The notes under the pieces are model-generated. The model had not been told where the DNA came from. It ran no database searches and saw nothing but the letters and a program-made list of their open reading frames with translations. A program made the translations under genes and the position numbers. From assembly GCA_947044405.1 (NCBI GenBank), contig CAMRHE010000645.1, positions 186,001 to 250,000 of the forward strand: DNA of 64,000 nt. The letters are read 5' to 3'. This document shows, one piece after another, positions 45,644-56,610 of the stretch. Within the stretch, counting starts at the first letter, position 1. The number at the start of each line of letters is the position of its first letter. This stretch comes from Leptodactylus fallax. Lineage: Eukaryota; Chordata; Amphibia; Anura; Leptodactylidae.

Positions 45644-46947
45644 CAGTTGTGCTAAAAAGTTTACATACCCCGGCAGATTTTTTGTTTTTTTGGACTTTTT
45701 TCAGAGAATATGAATGATAACACAAACACTTTTTCTCCACTCAAGGATAGTGGTTGGTTGAAGCAATTTATTGTCAAACTTCTCTGTTTTCTCTTTTTAA
45801 ATCATATTGACAACCAAAAACATCAAAATGACCCCAGTTCTTAATACCGTGTATTGCCCCCTCTAACATCAATGACAGCTTGAAGTCTTTTGTGGTAGTT
45901 GTGGATGAGGCTCTTTATTTTCTCAGATGGTAAAACTGCCCATTCTTTTTGGCAAAAAGTCTCTAGTTCCTGTAAATTCCTGGGTTGTCTTGCATGTACT
46001 GCGTGCTTGAGATCTCCCCAGAGTGGCCTAATGATATTGAAGTCAGGAGACTGAGATGGCCACTCCAGGACCTTCACTTTCTTCTGCTGTAGCCAATGAC
46101 AGGTCAACTTGGCCTTGTGTTTTCGATCGTTGTCATGTTGGAACGTCCAAGTACGTCCCATGCGCAGCTTCCTGGCTGATGAGTACAAATTTGCCTCCAG
46201 TATTTGCTGATAACATGCTGCATTCATCTTTCCTTCAACTTTGACCAAGTTTCCTGTGCCTTTGAAGCTCACACATCCCCACATCATCAGTGATCCACCT
46301 CCGTGCTTTATAGTAGGAATGGTGTTCCTTTCATCATAGGCCTTGTTGACACCTCTCCAAATGTAACGTTTATGGTTCTGACCAAAAAGTTCGATTTTTG
46401 TCTCATCACTCCAAATTACCTTGTTCCAGAAGTTTTGAGGCTTGTCTCTGTGCTGTTTGGCGTATTGAAGGCGAGATTCTTTGTGGCATTTGCGCAGTAA
46501 TGGCTTTCTTCTTGCAACTCGACCATGCAGCTCATTTTTCTTCAGGTGACTCCTTATTGTGCATCTTGAAACAGCCACACCGATAGTTTTCAGAGAATCC
46601 TGTATTTCAGCTGATGTTATGTGTGGGTTTTTCTTTGCATCCCGAACAATTTTTCGGGCAGTTGTGGCCAAAATTTTGGTTGGTCTACCTGACCGTGGTT
46701 TGGTTTCTGGGTATGTTATCGGGCCAAAATCACCAGGGTTTGTGAACTTTTGAACAGGGTCAGTTTGATGTTTCTGGTTGTCATTATGATTTAAAAAGAC
46801 AAAACACAGAAGTCTGACAATAAATGGCTTCTCCCAACCACTAAACATGAGTGGAGAAAACGTTTTTGTGTTATCATTCATATTCTCTGAAAAAAGGCCA
46901 AAAAACAAAAAAATCTGCCGGGGTATGTAACCTTTTTAGCACAACTG
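45644..46947 (-). mobile_element. Tc1 element with N-terminal deletion
   Basis: Ends CAGTTGTGCTAAAAAGTTTA and the complement TTTTTAGCACAACTG bound inverted repeats of about 190 bp. TA flanks both ends. The length is about 300 bp less than its neighbours, due to loss between the right arm and the second helix-turn-helix. Confidence 0.88.
45841..46908 (-). pseudogene. Open but probably inactive Tc1 transposase ORF
   Basis: This is a 355-residue frame with no stop. About the first 65 residues are translated from the inverted repeat and untranslated region, not from a normal N-terminus; the first helix-turn-helix is missing and the recognisable protein starts at TKPRSGRPTKILATTARKIV. WSDETKIELFG carries the first Asp and FQHDNDRKH the second. 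At the place of the third acid residue, 34 residues after the second Asp, the sequence is SPDFNIIRPLW, so Glu is replaced by Arg. DNDPKH is also changed to DNDRKH. It cannot be expected to cut DNA. DNA binding by the second domain is possible but unproven. Confidence 0.85.
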
Positions 46948-47004
46948 TATATAGCCATACTACAAACACCTTATACACACTATGTACACACAAAATAACA
47001 CATA
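46948..47004. other. Spacer between two Tc1 elements
   Basis: 57 bp rich in TA and CA words. Confidence 0.7.
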
Positions 47005-48582
47005 TAGTGGGGGAAAAAAGTATTTAGTCAGCCACCAATTGTGCAAGTTCTCCCACTTAAAAAGATGAGAGAGGCCTGTAATTGACATCATAGGTAGATC
47101 TCAACTATGAGAGACAAAATGAGAAAACATATCTAGAAAATCACATTGTCTGATTTTTAAAGAATTTATTTGCAAATTGTGGTGGAAAATAAGTATTTGG
47201 TCAATAACAAAAGTTCATCTCAATACTTTGTTATATATCCTTTGTTGGCAATGACAGAGGTCAAACATTTTCTGTAAGTCTTCACAAGGTGGACACACAC
47301 TGTTGCTGGTATGTTGGCCCATTCCTCCATGCAGATCTCTGCTAGAGCAGTGATGTTTTGGGGCTGTCGCTGGGCAACACGGACTTTCAACTCCCTCCAA
47401 AGGTTTTCTATGGGGTTGAGATCTGGAGACTGGCTAGGCCACTCTAGGACCTTTAAATGCTTCTTACGAAGCCACTCCTTCGTTGCCCTGGCGGTGTGCT
47501 TGGGATCATTGTCATGCTGAAAGACCCAGCCACGTTTCCTCTTCAATGCCCTTTCTGATGGAAGTAGGTTTGCACCGCATTCATTCTTTCATGTACATGG
47601 ATCAGTCGTCCTGGTCCCTTTGTAGAGAAACAGTCCCAAAGCATGATGTTGCAACCCCCATGCTTCACAGTAGGTATGGTGTTCTTTGGATGCAACGCAG
47701 AATTCACTCTCCTCCAAACACGACGTTTCTACCAAACCGTTCTACTTTGGTTTCATCTGACCATATGACATTCTCCCAATATTCTTCTGGAACATCCAAA
47801 TGCTCTCTAGCAAACTTCAGACGGGCCCGGATATATACTGGCTTAAGCAGGGGGACATGTCTGGCACTGCAGGATCTGAGTCCCTGGTGGCGTAGTGTGA
47901 CGGTAGCCTTTGTTACGTTAGTCCCAGCTTTCTGCAGGTCATTCACTATATCCCCCCGTGTGGTTCTGGGATTTTTGCTCACCGTTCTTGTGATCATTTT
48001 GACCCCACGGGGTGAGATCTTGCATGGAGCCCCTGATCGAGGGAGATTATCAGTGGTCTTGTTTGTCTTCCATTTTCTAATTATTGCTCCCACAGTTGAT
48101 TTCTTCACACCAAGCTGCTTGCCTATTGCAGAGTCAGTCTTCCCAGCCTGGTGCAGGTCTACAATTTTGTTTTTGGTGTCCTTCTACAGCTCTTTGGTCT
48201 TCACCATAGTGGAGTTTGAAGTGTGACTGTTTGAGGTTGTGGACAAGTGTCTTTTATACTGATAACAATTTCAAACAGGTGCCATTACTTCATGTAATGA
48301 GTGGAGGACAGAGGACCCTCTTAAAGAAGAAGTTCTGTGGTCTGTGGTCTGTGAGAGCCAGAAATCTTGCTTGTTTGCAGGTGACCAAATACTTATTTTC
48401 CACCATAATTTGCAAATAAATTCTTAAAAAAATCAGACAATGTGATTTTCTAGATATGTTTTCTCATTTTGTCTCTCATAGTTGAGGTCTATCTATGATG
48501 TCAATTACAGGCCTCTCTCATCTTTTTAAGTGGGAGAACTTGCACAAATGGTGGCTGACTAAATACTTTTTTTTTCCCACTG
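47005..48582 (-). mobile_element. Tc1 element (DD34E)
   Basis: The right end is CCCACTG; the left end is TAGTGGGGGAAAAAAGTATT with the first C changed to T. Inverted repeats reach about 190 bp (GTGGCTGACTAAATACTTTT; GTGGGAGAACTTGCACAA). It is the longer relative of the deleted copy at 14512-14992. Confidence 0.9.
47220..48207 (-). pseudogene. Tc1 transposase (DD34E), frameshifted
   Basis: From the ATG at 48205-48207 it reads MVKTKEL, a TAG, then [20 protein letters not shown] and continues through [13 protein letters not shown] and the first catalytic block [16 protein letters not shown] frameshift follows at about 47727; the middle can be read in another frame as [10 protein letters not shown]; and the last part (47220-47546) has [13 protein letters not shown] and [11 protein letters not shown]. 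The acidic triad is present with DD34E spacing. The overlapping plus-strand frame 47483-48226 is a shadow. Confidence 0.9.
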
Positions 48583-48610
48583 TATATATCAAGTACTTAT
48601 ACTTCTACCT

Positions 48611-50191
48611 TGGGTACAGAAAGTATTCAGACCCCTTTAAATTTTTCACTCTTTGTTTCATTGCAGCCATTTTATTTCTAATTAATGTACACTCAGCACC
48701 ACATCTGGACAGAAAAAAAAAAGAAATGTAGATATTTTTGCAAATTTATTAAAAAAGAAAAACTGAAATATCACATGGTCATAAGTATTCAGACCCTTGC
48801 TCAGTATTGAGTAGAAGCACCCTTCCTTTCGAGCTAGTACAGCCATGAGTCTTCTTGGGAATGATGCAACAAGTTTTTCACATCTGGATTTGGGGATCCT
48901 CTGCCATTCTTCCTTGCAGATCCTCTCCAGTTCCGTCAGGTTGGATAGTGAACGTTGGTGGACAGCCATTTTCAGGTCTCTCCAGAGATGCTCAATTGGG
49001 TTGAGGTCAGGGCTCTGGCTGGGCCAGTCAAGAATGGTCACAGAGTTGTTCCGAAGCCACTCCTTTTTTATTTTAGCTGTGTGCTTAGGGTCATTTTCTT
49101 GTTGGAAGGTGAACCTTCGGCCCAGTCTGAGGTCCAGAGCACTCTGGAAGAGGTTTTCTTCCAGGATATCTCTATACTTGACCGCATTCATCTTTCCTTC
49201 AATTACAACCAGTCGTCCTGTCCCTACAGCTGAAAAACACCCCCATAGCTGCCATCACCATGTTTCACTGTTGGGATTGTATTGGGCAGGTGATGAGCAG
49301 TGCCTGCTTTTTTCCCACACATACCACTTAGAATTAACGCCAAAAAGTTCAATCCTCGTCTCATCAGACCAGAGAATCTTATTTCTCATAGTCTGGGAGT
49401 CCTTCATGTGTATTTTGGTAAATTCTATGCGGGCTTTCATATGTCTAGCACTGAGGAGAGGCTTCCTTCAAGCCACTCTGCCATAAAGCCCCGACTGGTG
49501 GAGGGCTGCAGTGATAGTTGACTTTGTGGAACTTTCTCCCATCTCCCTACTGCATCTCTGGAGCTCAGCCACAGTGATCTTTGGATTCTTCTTTACCTCT
49601 CTCACCAATGCTCTTCTCCCAGGTCTAGGAAGAGTTCTGGTCGTCCCAAACTTCTTCCATTTAAGGATTATGGAAGCCACTGTGCTCTTAGGAACCTTGA
49701 GTGCTGCAGAAATTCTTTTGTAACCTTGGCCAGATCTGTGCCTTGCCACAATTCTGTCTCTGAGCTCCTTGGGCAATTCCGTTGACCTCATGATTCTCAT
49801 TTGCTCTGACATGCACTGTGAGCTGTGAGGTCTTATATAGACAGGTGTGTGCCTTTCCTAATCAAGTCCAATCAGTTTAATTAAACACAGATGGACTCCA
49901 ATGAAGGAGTAGAACCATCTCAAGGAGGATCAGAAGGAAATGGACAGCATGTGAGTTAAATATGAGTGTCACAGCAAAGGGTCTGAATACTTATGACCAT
50001 GTGATATTTCAGTTTTTCTTTTTTAATAAATTTGCAAAAATATCTACATTTCTGTTTTTTATTCTGTCAAGATGGGGTTCAGAGTGTACATTAATGAGAA
50101 ATAAAATGAACTTTTTTGCTTTTAGCAAATGGCTGCAATGAAACAAAGAGTGAAAAATTTAAAGGGGTCTGAACACTTTCCGTACCCACTG
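48611..50191 (-). mobile_element. Tc1 element (DD34E)
   Basis: The right end is TTCCGTACCCACTG; the left end GGGTACAGAAAGTATTCAGA lacks the usual CAGT (CCTT is seen). Inverted repeats include TTTCATTGCAGCCATTT and its complement. Confidence 0.88.
48682..49812 (-). pseudogene. Tc1 transposase (DD34E), broken, second Asp replaced
   Basis: Three open pieces make up the gene. 49468-49812 starts MRSTELPKELRDRIVARHRS with the helix-turn-helix units and stops after GLYGRVA. 49255-49440 has ILWSDETRIELFGVN. 48682-49191 has FTFQQENDPKHTAK and [11 protein letters not shown]. The second catalytic Asp is replaced by Glu (QQEN for QQDN). The C-terminal extension beyond the usual end is translated from the inverted repeat. 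Confidence 0.88.
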
Positions 50192-50201
50192 TATATATAT
50201 A

Positions 50202-51849
50202 CAGTCATATGAAAAAGTTTGGGCACCCCTATTAATCTTAATCATTTTTAGTTCTAAATATTTGGGTGTTTGCAACAGCCATTTCAATTTGATATATCTA
50301 ATAACTGATGGACACAGTAATATTTCAGGATTGAAATGAGGTTTATTGTACTAACAGAAAATGTGCAATATGCATTAAACCAAAATTTGACTGGTGCAAA
50401 AGTATGGGCACCTCAACAGAAAAGTGACATTAATATTTAGTAGATCCTCCTTTTGCAAAAATAACAGCCTCTAGTCGCTTCCTGTAGCTTTTAATCAGTT
50501 CCTGGATCCTGGATGAAGGTATTTTTGACCATTCCTCTTTACAAAACAATTCCAGTTCAGTTAAGTTTGATGGTCGCCGAGCATGGACAGCCCGCTTCAA
50601 ATTATCCCACAGATGTTCAATGATATTCAGGTCTGGGGACTGGGATGGCCATTCCAGAACATAGTAATTGTTCCTCTGCATGAATGCCTGAGTAGATTTG
50701 GAGCTGTGTTTTGGATCATTGTCTTGCTGAAATATCCATCCCCGGCGTTACTTCAAATTCGTCACTGATTCTTGTACATTATTCTCAAGAATCTGCTGAT
50801 ACTGAGTTGAATCCATGCGACCCTCAACTTTAACAAGATTCCCGGTGCCGGCATTGGCCACACAGCCCCAAAGAATGATGGAACCTCCACCAAATTTTAC
50901 AGTGAGTAGCAAGTGTTTTTCTTGGAATGCTGTTTTTTTTTGACGCCATGCATAACGCCTTTTTGTATGACCAAACAACTCAATCTTTGTTTCATCAGTC
51001 CACAGGACCTTCTTCCAAAATGAAGCTGGCTTGTCCAAATGTGCTTTTGCATACCTCAGGCGACTCTGTTTGTGGCGTGCTTTCAGAAACGGCTTCTTTC
51101 GCATCACTCTCCCATAGAGCTTCTCCTTGTGCCAAGTGTGCTGTATTGTTGACCGATGCACAGTGACACCATCTGCAGCAAGATGATGCTGCAGCTCTTT
51201 GGAGGTGGTCTGTGGATTGTCCTTGACTGTTCTCACCATTCTTCTTCTCTGCCTTTCTGATATTTTTCTTGGCCTGCCACTTCTGGGCTTAACAAGAACT
51301 GTCCCTGTGGTCTTCCATTTCCTTACTATGTTCCTCACAGTAGAAACTGACAGGTTAAATCTCTGAGACAACTTTTTGTATCCTTCCCCTGAACAACTAT
51401 GTTGAACAATCTTTGTTTTCAGATCATTTGAGAGTTGTTTTGAGGAGCCCATGATGCCACTCTTCAGAGGAGATTCAAATAGGAGAACAACTTGCAATTG
51501 GCCACCTTAAATACCTTTTCTCATGATTGGATACACCTGGCTATGAAGTTCAAAGCTCAGTGAGGTTACAAAACCAATTTTGTGCTTCAGTAAGTCAGTA
51601 AAAAGTAGTTAGGAGTATTCAAATCAATAAAATGATAAGGGTACCCAAATTTTTGCACCGGTCAAATTTTGGTTTAATGCATATTGCACATTTTCTGTTA
51701 GTACAATAAACCTCATTTCAATCCTGAAATATTACTGTGTCCATCAGTTATTAGATATATCAAATTGAAATGGCTGTTGCAAACACCCAAATATTTAGAA
51801 CTAAAATGATTAAGATTAATAGGGGTGCCCAAACTTTTTCATATGACAG
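50202..51849 (-). mobile_element. Tc1 element (DD34E), best preserved DD34E copy of the cluster
   Basis: The ends CAGTCATATGAAAAAGTTTG and the complement AACTTTTTCATATGACAG bound inverted repeats of about 215 bp that are nearly identical (GGTTTAATGCATATTGCACA and its complement). Only 10 bp, all TA, separate it from the element at its left. Confidence 0.92.
50430..51452 (-). pseudogene. Tc1 transposase (DD34E) with one nonsense codon
   Basis: From MGSSKQLSNDLKTKIVQ the frame runs 340 codons to SKY-like end GGSTKY, broken only by a TAA at 50748-50750 (after SVTNLK, before RRGWIFQQDN). The second piece is in the same frame. Two helix-turn-helix units, a GRVMRKKPFLK linker, [22 protein letters not shown] and SPDLNIIEHLW are all present, so the triad is complete with 34 residues between the last two. 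No frameshift was seen. The high identity between its inverted repeats fits fairly recent activity. Confidence 0.92.
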
Positions 51850-51862
51850 TATATATACATAC

Positions 51863-52330
51863 TGTGAGAGTGTGAGCCTAGAGGGCGCTAGTGAGCGACC
51901 CAGAGCCAGGCTTGAAAAGGTCATCAGCCACACCCATAGGTGTGGCAACTCCAGAAGGAGTGTACGCAGCAGGAGAGCTGCTGTGGAAGCCTGCAGGGAG
52001 CAGGTGTGTGCTGGAAACAGTCAGAGACAGACAGGCGGTCTGTCCCAGGAGGACTGAGTTTCCAAAGAGGACATTGTTTGAGCTGACTGTGAGTCAGGCT
52101 GCTTCTTGCCCCCAGAGGCTAGTAAGGGAGCAAGCAGTGAGGTAGTGCCCTAAGTGTGGCCCAGGCTGTTTGTTATTTTGTTTATGTTCCACTTTTAAGC
52201 TGAATAAAAGCCATTTTACTTTGGATTAGCACCGTCTGAATGCTGCTTCTCCGGCACCCAGTACCACCTACACCGCTGTAGATTCCAGGAAATTGCCGCC
52301 TTTGAGGCTAAATCCCCCTAAATTGTCACA
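51863..52330 (+). mobile_element. Solo LTR with 4-bp target duplication
   Basis: The stretch starts TGTGAGAGTGTGAGCC, ends AAATTGTCACA and is flanked by ATAC at 51859-51862 and 52331-52334. A polyadenylation signal AATAAA lies near 52203. Length 468 bp. TG...CA ends and the signal place it on the plus strand; gypsy type or retroviral is open. Confidence 0.8.
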
Positions 52331-52549
52331 ATACATACACACATATGTAGACACTATGTACACTGTAAATTCTGTATATTACTGGATATCGCTGTTTCCA
52401 TGTGTCAATGGTGGTATGCACCCTTCCCCACGCTGACATTTCTATGGGTAGGCCCACATTCACCAACACATGGTGATATAAAGCAGTGAGAGCTTCTCTA
52501 GAAAATTATTTATATCAAGACTGCACTGCCAGCAACATAGCCACTTGTG
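52331..52549. other. Unassigned sequence
   Basis: No feature was recognised. Confidence 0.4.
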
Positions 52550-53314
52550 TTAAGTTGTAGAACCTGTTAAGTTGAGGAACTGCCGTATGACTGGACACAC
52601 ATTCTGACTGATGTTAGTATGGAGTAGGAGGACATGCTGATGGTGATGATGATGATGATAACCCCGACCATGGCTTCTAGGTGTTGATGTGGCCTGCCTA
52701 TAAGAAAGATCATGGGGAGATGGAGTAGGACAGTTTTGCTCATTTCCCCTGCCAATTCTATTTTGCCAAATGAGCTGGTGATGCTTGTGACTGCAGAGAG
52801 ATGTAGTTCCTATATTTTTTCCTGTATGGCCATTACTAAATTTATGCTTGCAGATCTTGCATAGTGCCATGGACTTGTCATTTGCTAATGTAAAAAAATT
52901 CCAACGCAGTAGAGAACCGAGTGTAGCTACTGCCGCGAAAACCAACAGCTTCGGAAACGTGTCTGAAGCTGCCACCACCTCCACTCCTAAGGCTCCCCTA
53001 GGTGTCTTGGGTAGGTTTTTGGATGTTGGGGTTGCGCATTGGCTGGAGTCGTTACCATCTCTACTGCCAGTACCTTCTTCCTTTGATGTCACCTTGTCAC
53101 CCTCACGCAGTTGCCAGGTCCTCTCAGAAGCAGAATTATTACAGGCAATGTCACTATCTTCTCCACTTTTTTCATCATGGCCATGGGATTCTTGCGCACC
53201 ATCATAATTCCCACTGTTATAGTTCCTCCTAGTGCCGCTACCAGCATGACTACCAGTAACACACCCCTTTCCACTACTACCTCCCCCACCAACAGTCATG
53301 TCTTCCTCTTCCAC
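52550..53314 (-). pseudogene. hAT-like transposase N-terminus with BED zinc finger
   Basis: In a 254-residue frame, residues about 135-190 read LRWNFFTLANDKSMALCKIC, HKFSNGHTGKNIGTTSLCSH and HHQLIW. This is a BED zinc finger: aromatic start, C-x2-C pair, then His residues (one usual His position is Cys in TSLCSH). Before it lies a Ser/Gly/Asp-rich stretch. After it the frame gives a run of six His (YHHHHHHQH) from a CAT repeat and then loses similarity. The catalytic and hAT dimerisation parts are absent. Coding-like sequence continues upstream to about 53830 (for example NSNTSFGLGSAASSRW), broken by stops. Confidence 0.7.
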
Positions 53315-53830
53315 CTCTAACTACTCTACTTCCAAAAATTTGATAACTGTTCTCATCAAACTCATCAAAAAGAGGAAGAAGAGAAAGACTAGGACTAGAA
53401 GAAATATCTTTCTCAGTGAGTGCCACATCACTACTAGGGATCAGTGTTAGTGAAGATTAAGAAGACATGGCTGACACTGCAGAAAGGCTGTGCTGTAAAT
53501 TACAAAGTTACAACAGTAAAGGAGGAGGAGGAACACACAGAACCCTGACTGAAGTTTGCATCACTCTTAGATGTAATATCCTCTCGCGACTAAGGTGAGT
53601 GAGCTATGTAATTAAAAACTTCATCTTCATTCTCAGGAAGTACAACAATCCAGCGGCTACTGGCAGCGCTGCCAAGACCAAAACTAGTGTTGCTGTTGTC
53701 ACCCACATTCTCATTGATAGTACTTGCAGTGGTGGATTGTGTGACAGTAGCATGAGTGTTTCCTTCTCCTCCTTAAGACTGTTCCCTACCCTGTTTTTTT
53801 CAAGTCATTTTACTGCACTGCTTATATAAT
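53315..53830 (-). pseudogene. Upstream part of the hAT-like remnant
   Basis: Minus-strand reading with stops gives STINENVGDNSNTSFGLGSA and VLPENEDEVFNYIAHSP, an acidic leader like those ahead of BED fingers. Several stops lie between this and the BED frame. Confidence 0.45.
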
Positions 53831-54044
53831 GGTGATTAACCACAATACTGAAAATGTATGTATGTTTGTTTTTTTAAGGAATATTAAGAAAGAAATTACA
53901 ATGACATTCAAAGCGTGACCTGGCCATTGAAAATTAGAGTAAAAGACACTTTGACAGTCATCTTCGGTTTTTGTAGTGACAATGGCAGTTTTCTGTATTT
54001 TTTTTTTTTTTTTTGAAAGAAAAGAAAATCTATGGCAATAAAAG
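53831..54044. other. Unassigned sequence
   Basis: A T run of 15 is at 54000-54014. Nothing else was recognised. Confidence 0.4.
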
Positions 54045-54350
54045 CCTTAAAGGGGTTGTCCAGGATCTGAACATATTTGATACTGATAACCTATCCACAG
54101 GATAGGTCATCAGTATCAGATCAGTCTGGGTTCAACACAAACTCTGTACAGTGTACAGAGCTCTCTACACTATAGCGGTAGCAGCTGGAACTGCAGCCTC
54201 GTTGCCATTCAGTTGAATAGGAGAAGGGCTGCCTCTGGCTGAATACTTAGTATATGGCTTCTGGTGGCCGCATCAGCTGATCGGTTCGGGGTTCGGCTGG
54301 TGGACCCCGACCAATCTGATACTGATGATCTATCCTGCCATGATAGGAGT
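54045..54350. repeat. MITE family M5
   Basis: AAAGGGGTTGTCCAGGATCT starts it. ATAGGTCATCAGTATCAGAT and the complementary AATCTGATACTGATGATCTA are inside. The right end is not clear. Confidence 0.55.
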
Positions 54351-54769
54351 AGTTGTCGTATGGCAGAATGTTTCTCACAATGTACCAATATTGGGTATCA
54401 CTATGTCTATTGAATAATCTGCATTTCCTATGTGCATACACTGTGTTCATTGCCATGTATTACTTTACTGGCACCTATGGTTCACTCTATGTAGGTGCGT
54501 GTGATGGTAGGATCCCAATCACTTCATCATACACAGCACGAGCTTCTGCACAGAAGCTTCTAGCAAGCTGTGGGTGGAGACTTTAGCCCAGCCTTCCTCT
54601 TAGCAGGGGACAGGAAACCAGTGCAGCCATGTTCTGGAGAGTCTAGTGTAAGAGGTAACAGCAACTCATGCTAGGCCAACACCAAGCAGGATTTTCAGGT
54701 TATTCCTGCCAAACCTAGGAGCTGCATGGTGAATCCCACGACCCATGTGAGCTACAGGTTCTCCTAGGA
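54351..54769. other. Unassigned sequence
   Basis: No feature was recognised. The last 8 bp are the left target duplication of the next element. Confidence 0.4.
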
Positions 54770-55676
54770 CAGTGATGGTGAACCTATGGCACATGTGTCC
54801 CAGGTGACACGCCAAGACATTTTGGGTGACACGCATCAGCAGCTACGTATTGTGTTACTGCAATAAGCAGCTGTCGATACTTTTACTCACCTGTCCACGC
54901 TCCTGTCCTGGCCGCCCTCCACTGCCTCCTCTAGGCGGCGCTACACTGATATCATGACACTTAAGAACGCCGGAACGCTACGTACAGCATCCCGGCCTTC
55001 TTCAGCGTCGGCAACAGCGCACCCTGGAGGCGGCAGCGGAGGGCGTCCAGGTCTGGAGCGCGGACAGGTGAGTAAAAATTATTGGCCACTACTCTGTGTG
55101 GGGGTGGGGAGATAACAGGGGGTCATATACTGTGAGTGGACTTTAAAAAAGGGGTCATATACTATGTGGGAGGTATAAAAGGTGTCATAAACTGTGTGAG
55201 GGCCATAAATAGGGGGATTATATGCTGTGTGGGGAGGTAAAAAAAAAGGGGGTCATATACTGTGTGATGGGCCAGGAAAAGGGGATTGTATACTGTGTGA
55301 TTGGCCAGAAAAAGGGGGTCGTATACCGTGTGATTGGCCAGAAAAAGGGTGTCATATACCGTGTGATGGGCCAGGAAAAGGGGGTCATATACCGTGTGAT
55401 GGGCTAGGAAAAGGGTATCAAATACCGTGTGATTGGCCAGATAAAGGGGGTCATATACTGTGTGATGGGCCAGGAAAAGGGGGCTATATACTGTGTGATG
55501 GGCCAGAAATACATATAATATAAATACATATATCAAAAATATAACTTTTTTTTTACTAGAGCTACAAATATCACAAAATTATGGATATTTCTGGATGTGA
55601 CATGCCACCCGATTTAAGCTAGGTTTTTTTTTTTACGAATTTTGACACACCAAGCTTAAAAGGTTAGCCATCACTG
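54770..55676. mobile_element. Non-autonomous hAT-like element with internal minisatellite
   Basis: The ends CAGTGATGGTGAACCT and the near complement AGGTTAGCCATCACTG are flanked by an 8-bp duplication, TCCTAGGA (54762-54769 and 55677-55684). The 8-bp duplication and CA-tipped ends fit hAT. Inside, 55230-55510 is a tandem array of about 30 bp. No transposase is present. Confidence 0.85.
55230..55510. repeat. ~30-bp minisatellite
   Basis: About nine units read GTCATATACTGTGTGATGGG followed by CCAGGAAAAGGG. The repetitive frames on both strands are by-products. Confidence 0.85.
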
Positions 55677-55969
55677 TCCTAGGACCTCTCACCAGTCCAT
55701 ACAGAGGGGGTTTCAAGCACACTTCTATTTCCTCCAAGAAGGAGTGAATCCTGACAGAAAGGAGAAGCTATAAAGGAGCCTTTCTGCATTCCTGGACCCT
55801 AAAATAGGCCTCCGGTCAAGTCCAGTGCTCCGTGGTTTCCAGGCCACTTGTCGCTTAGGTCCGAGTCTGGCTATCGGATACCCCGGCCCAGTAACGGTGA
55901 GTAATTACATTTACCCCAAATTAGTCATCCACCGGGAGCCAACCGGTGAAGATCCCTCTTCTGTAGCTA

Positions 55970-56610
55970 TAAAGCCCCTTTCACATCACGTTATAGAGGT
56001 ACGCCTGACTGATACGTTTTTATAGCAGTTTACCTTATAAAAACGTGTCAGTCAGCGGACCTATTGCCTCCAATAAAAAAAAAACAACAATTCGTTATGG
56101 TCTTTGTATGCCCCTGTCCATTATTTTAAACGGACAGAAAAGCATGTACTGCCACACTTTTCTGTCCTTTAACAACAGATCCACGACAGTTTGTTTTCAA
56201 TTTACTATAGTTTTCTATATATAACGTATGCAAGCGATTTGCAGCCGCTTACAGCATTCCGTTATGGCTTTGTTATGTCTTCCCCTGAAGAGGGAACCCT
56301 CTCCCATTAGCCACAACCCCACCCCTTTTTTTGTGCTCAAACTGCGCAGCCGGGTCTTGCAGGAAGGACAAGCCAACTCTCCATAAGTTAAGCCCAAATC
56401 CCCTCCTCCTCAACCCCATCCGAACTGAAATGGCTGCCCCTCCCTTCTCTGATCCTAGCATGAATGATCCTACAATTGTGACCACCTTAGAGAAATGGTT
56501 GCCACCCCTCCCCCACCTCTCATCACCCCTGTGTTCCCGCTACCCAATGTCTCCAGCACCACCCAAGTCCTATCTTTTCCTCCACTGCCATGAGCGCCGC
56601 CCCTCACCTC
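55970..56610. repeat. MITE M4 copy, one end missing
   Basis: It starts AAAGCCCCTTTCACATCACG and follows the reverse complement of 17870 down to about 17270 (CACGACAGTTTG, CTTCCCCTGAAGAGGG, CTCCCCCACCTCTC). The other terminus is lost at the border to R3. Confidence 0.7.

Noticed and set aside
47483..48226. 247-residue plus-strand protein
   Set aside because: It is the antisense of a Tc1 transposase, and its translation has no known domain.
53002..53320. Plus-strand frames opposite the BED finger
   Set aside because: They are shadows of the minus-strand frame.
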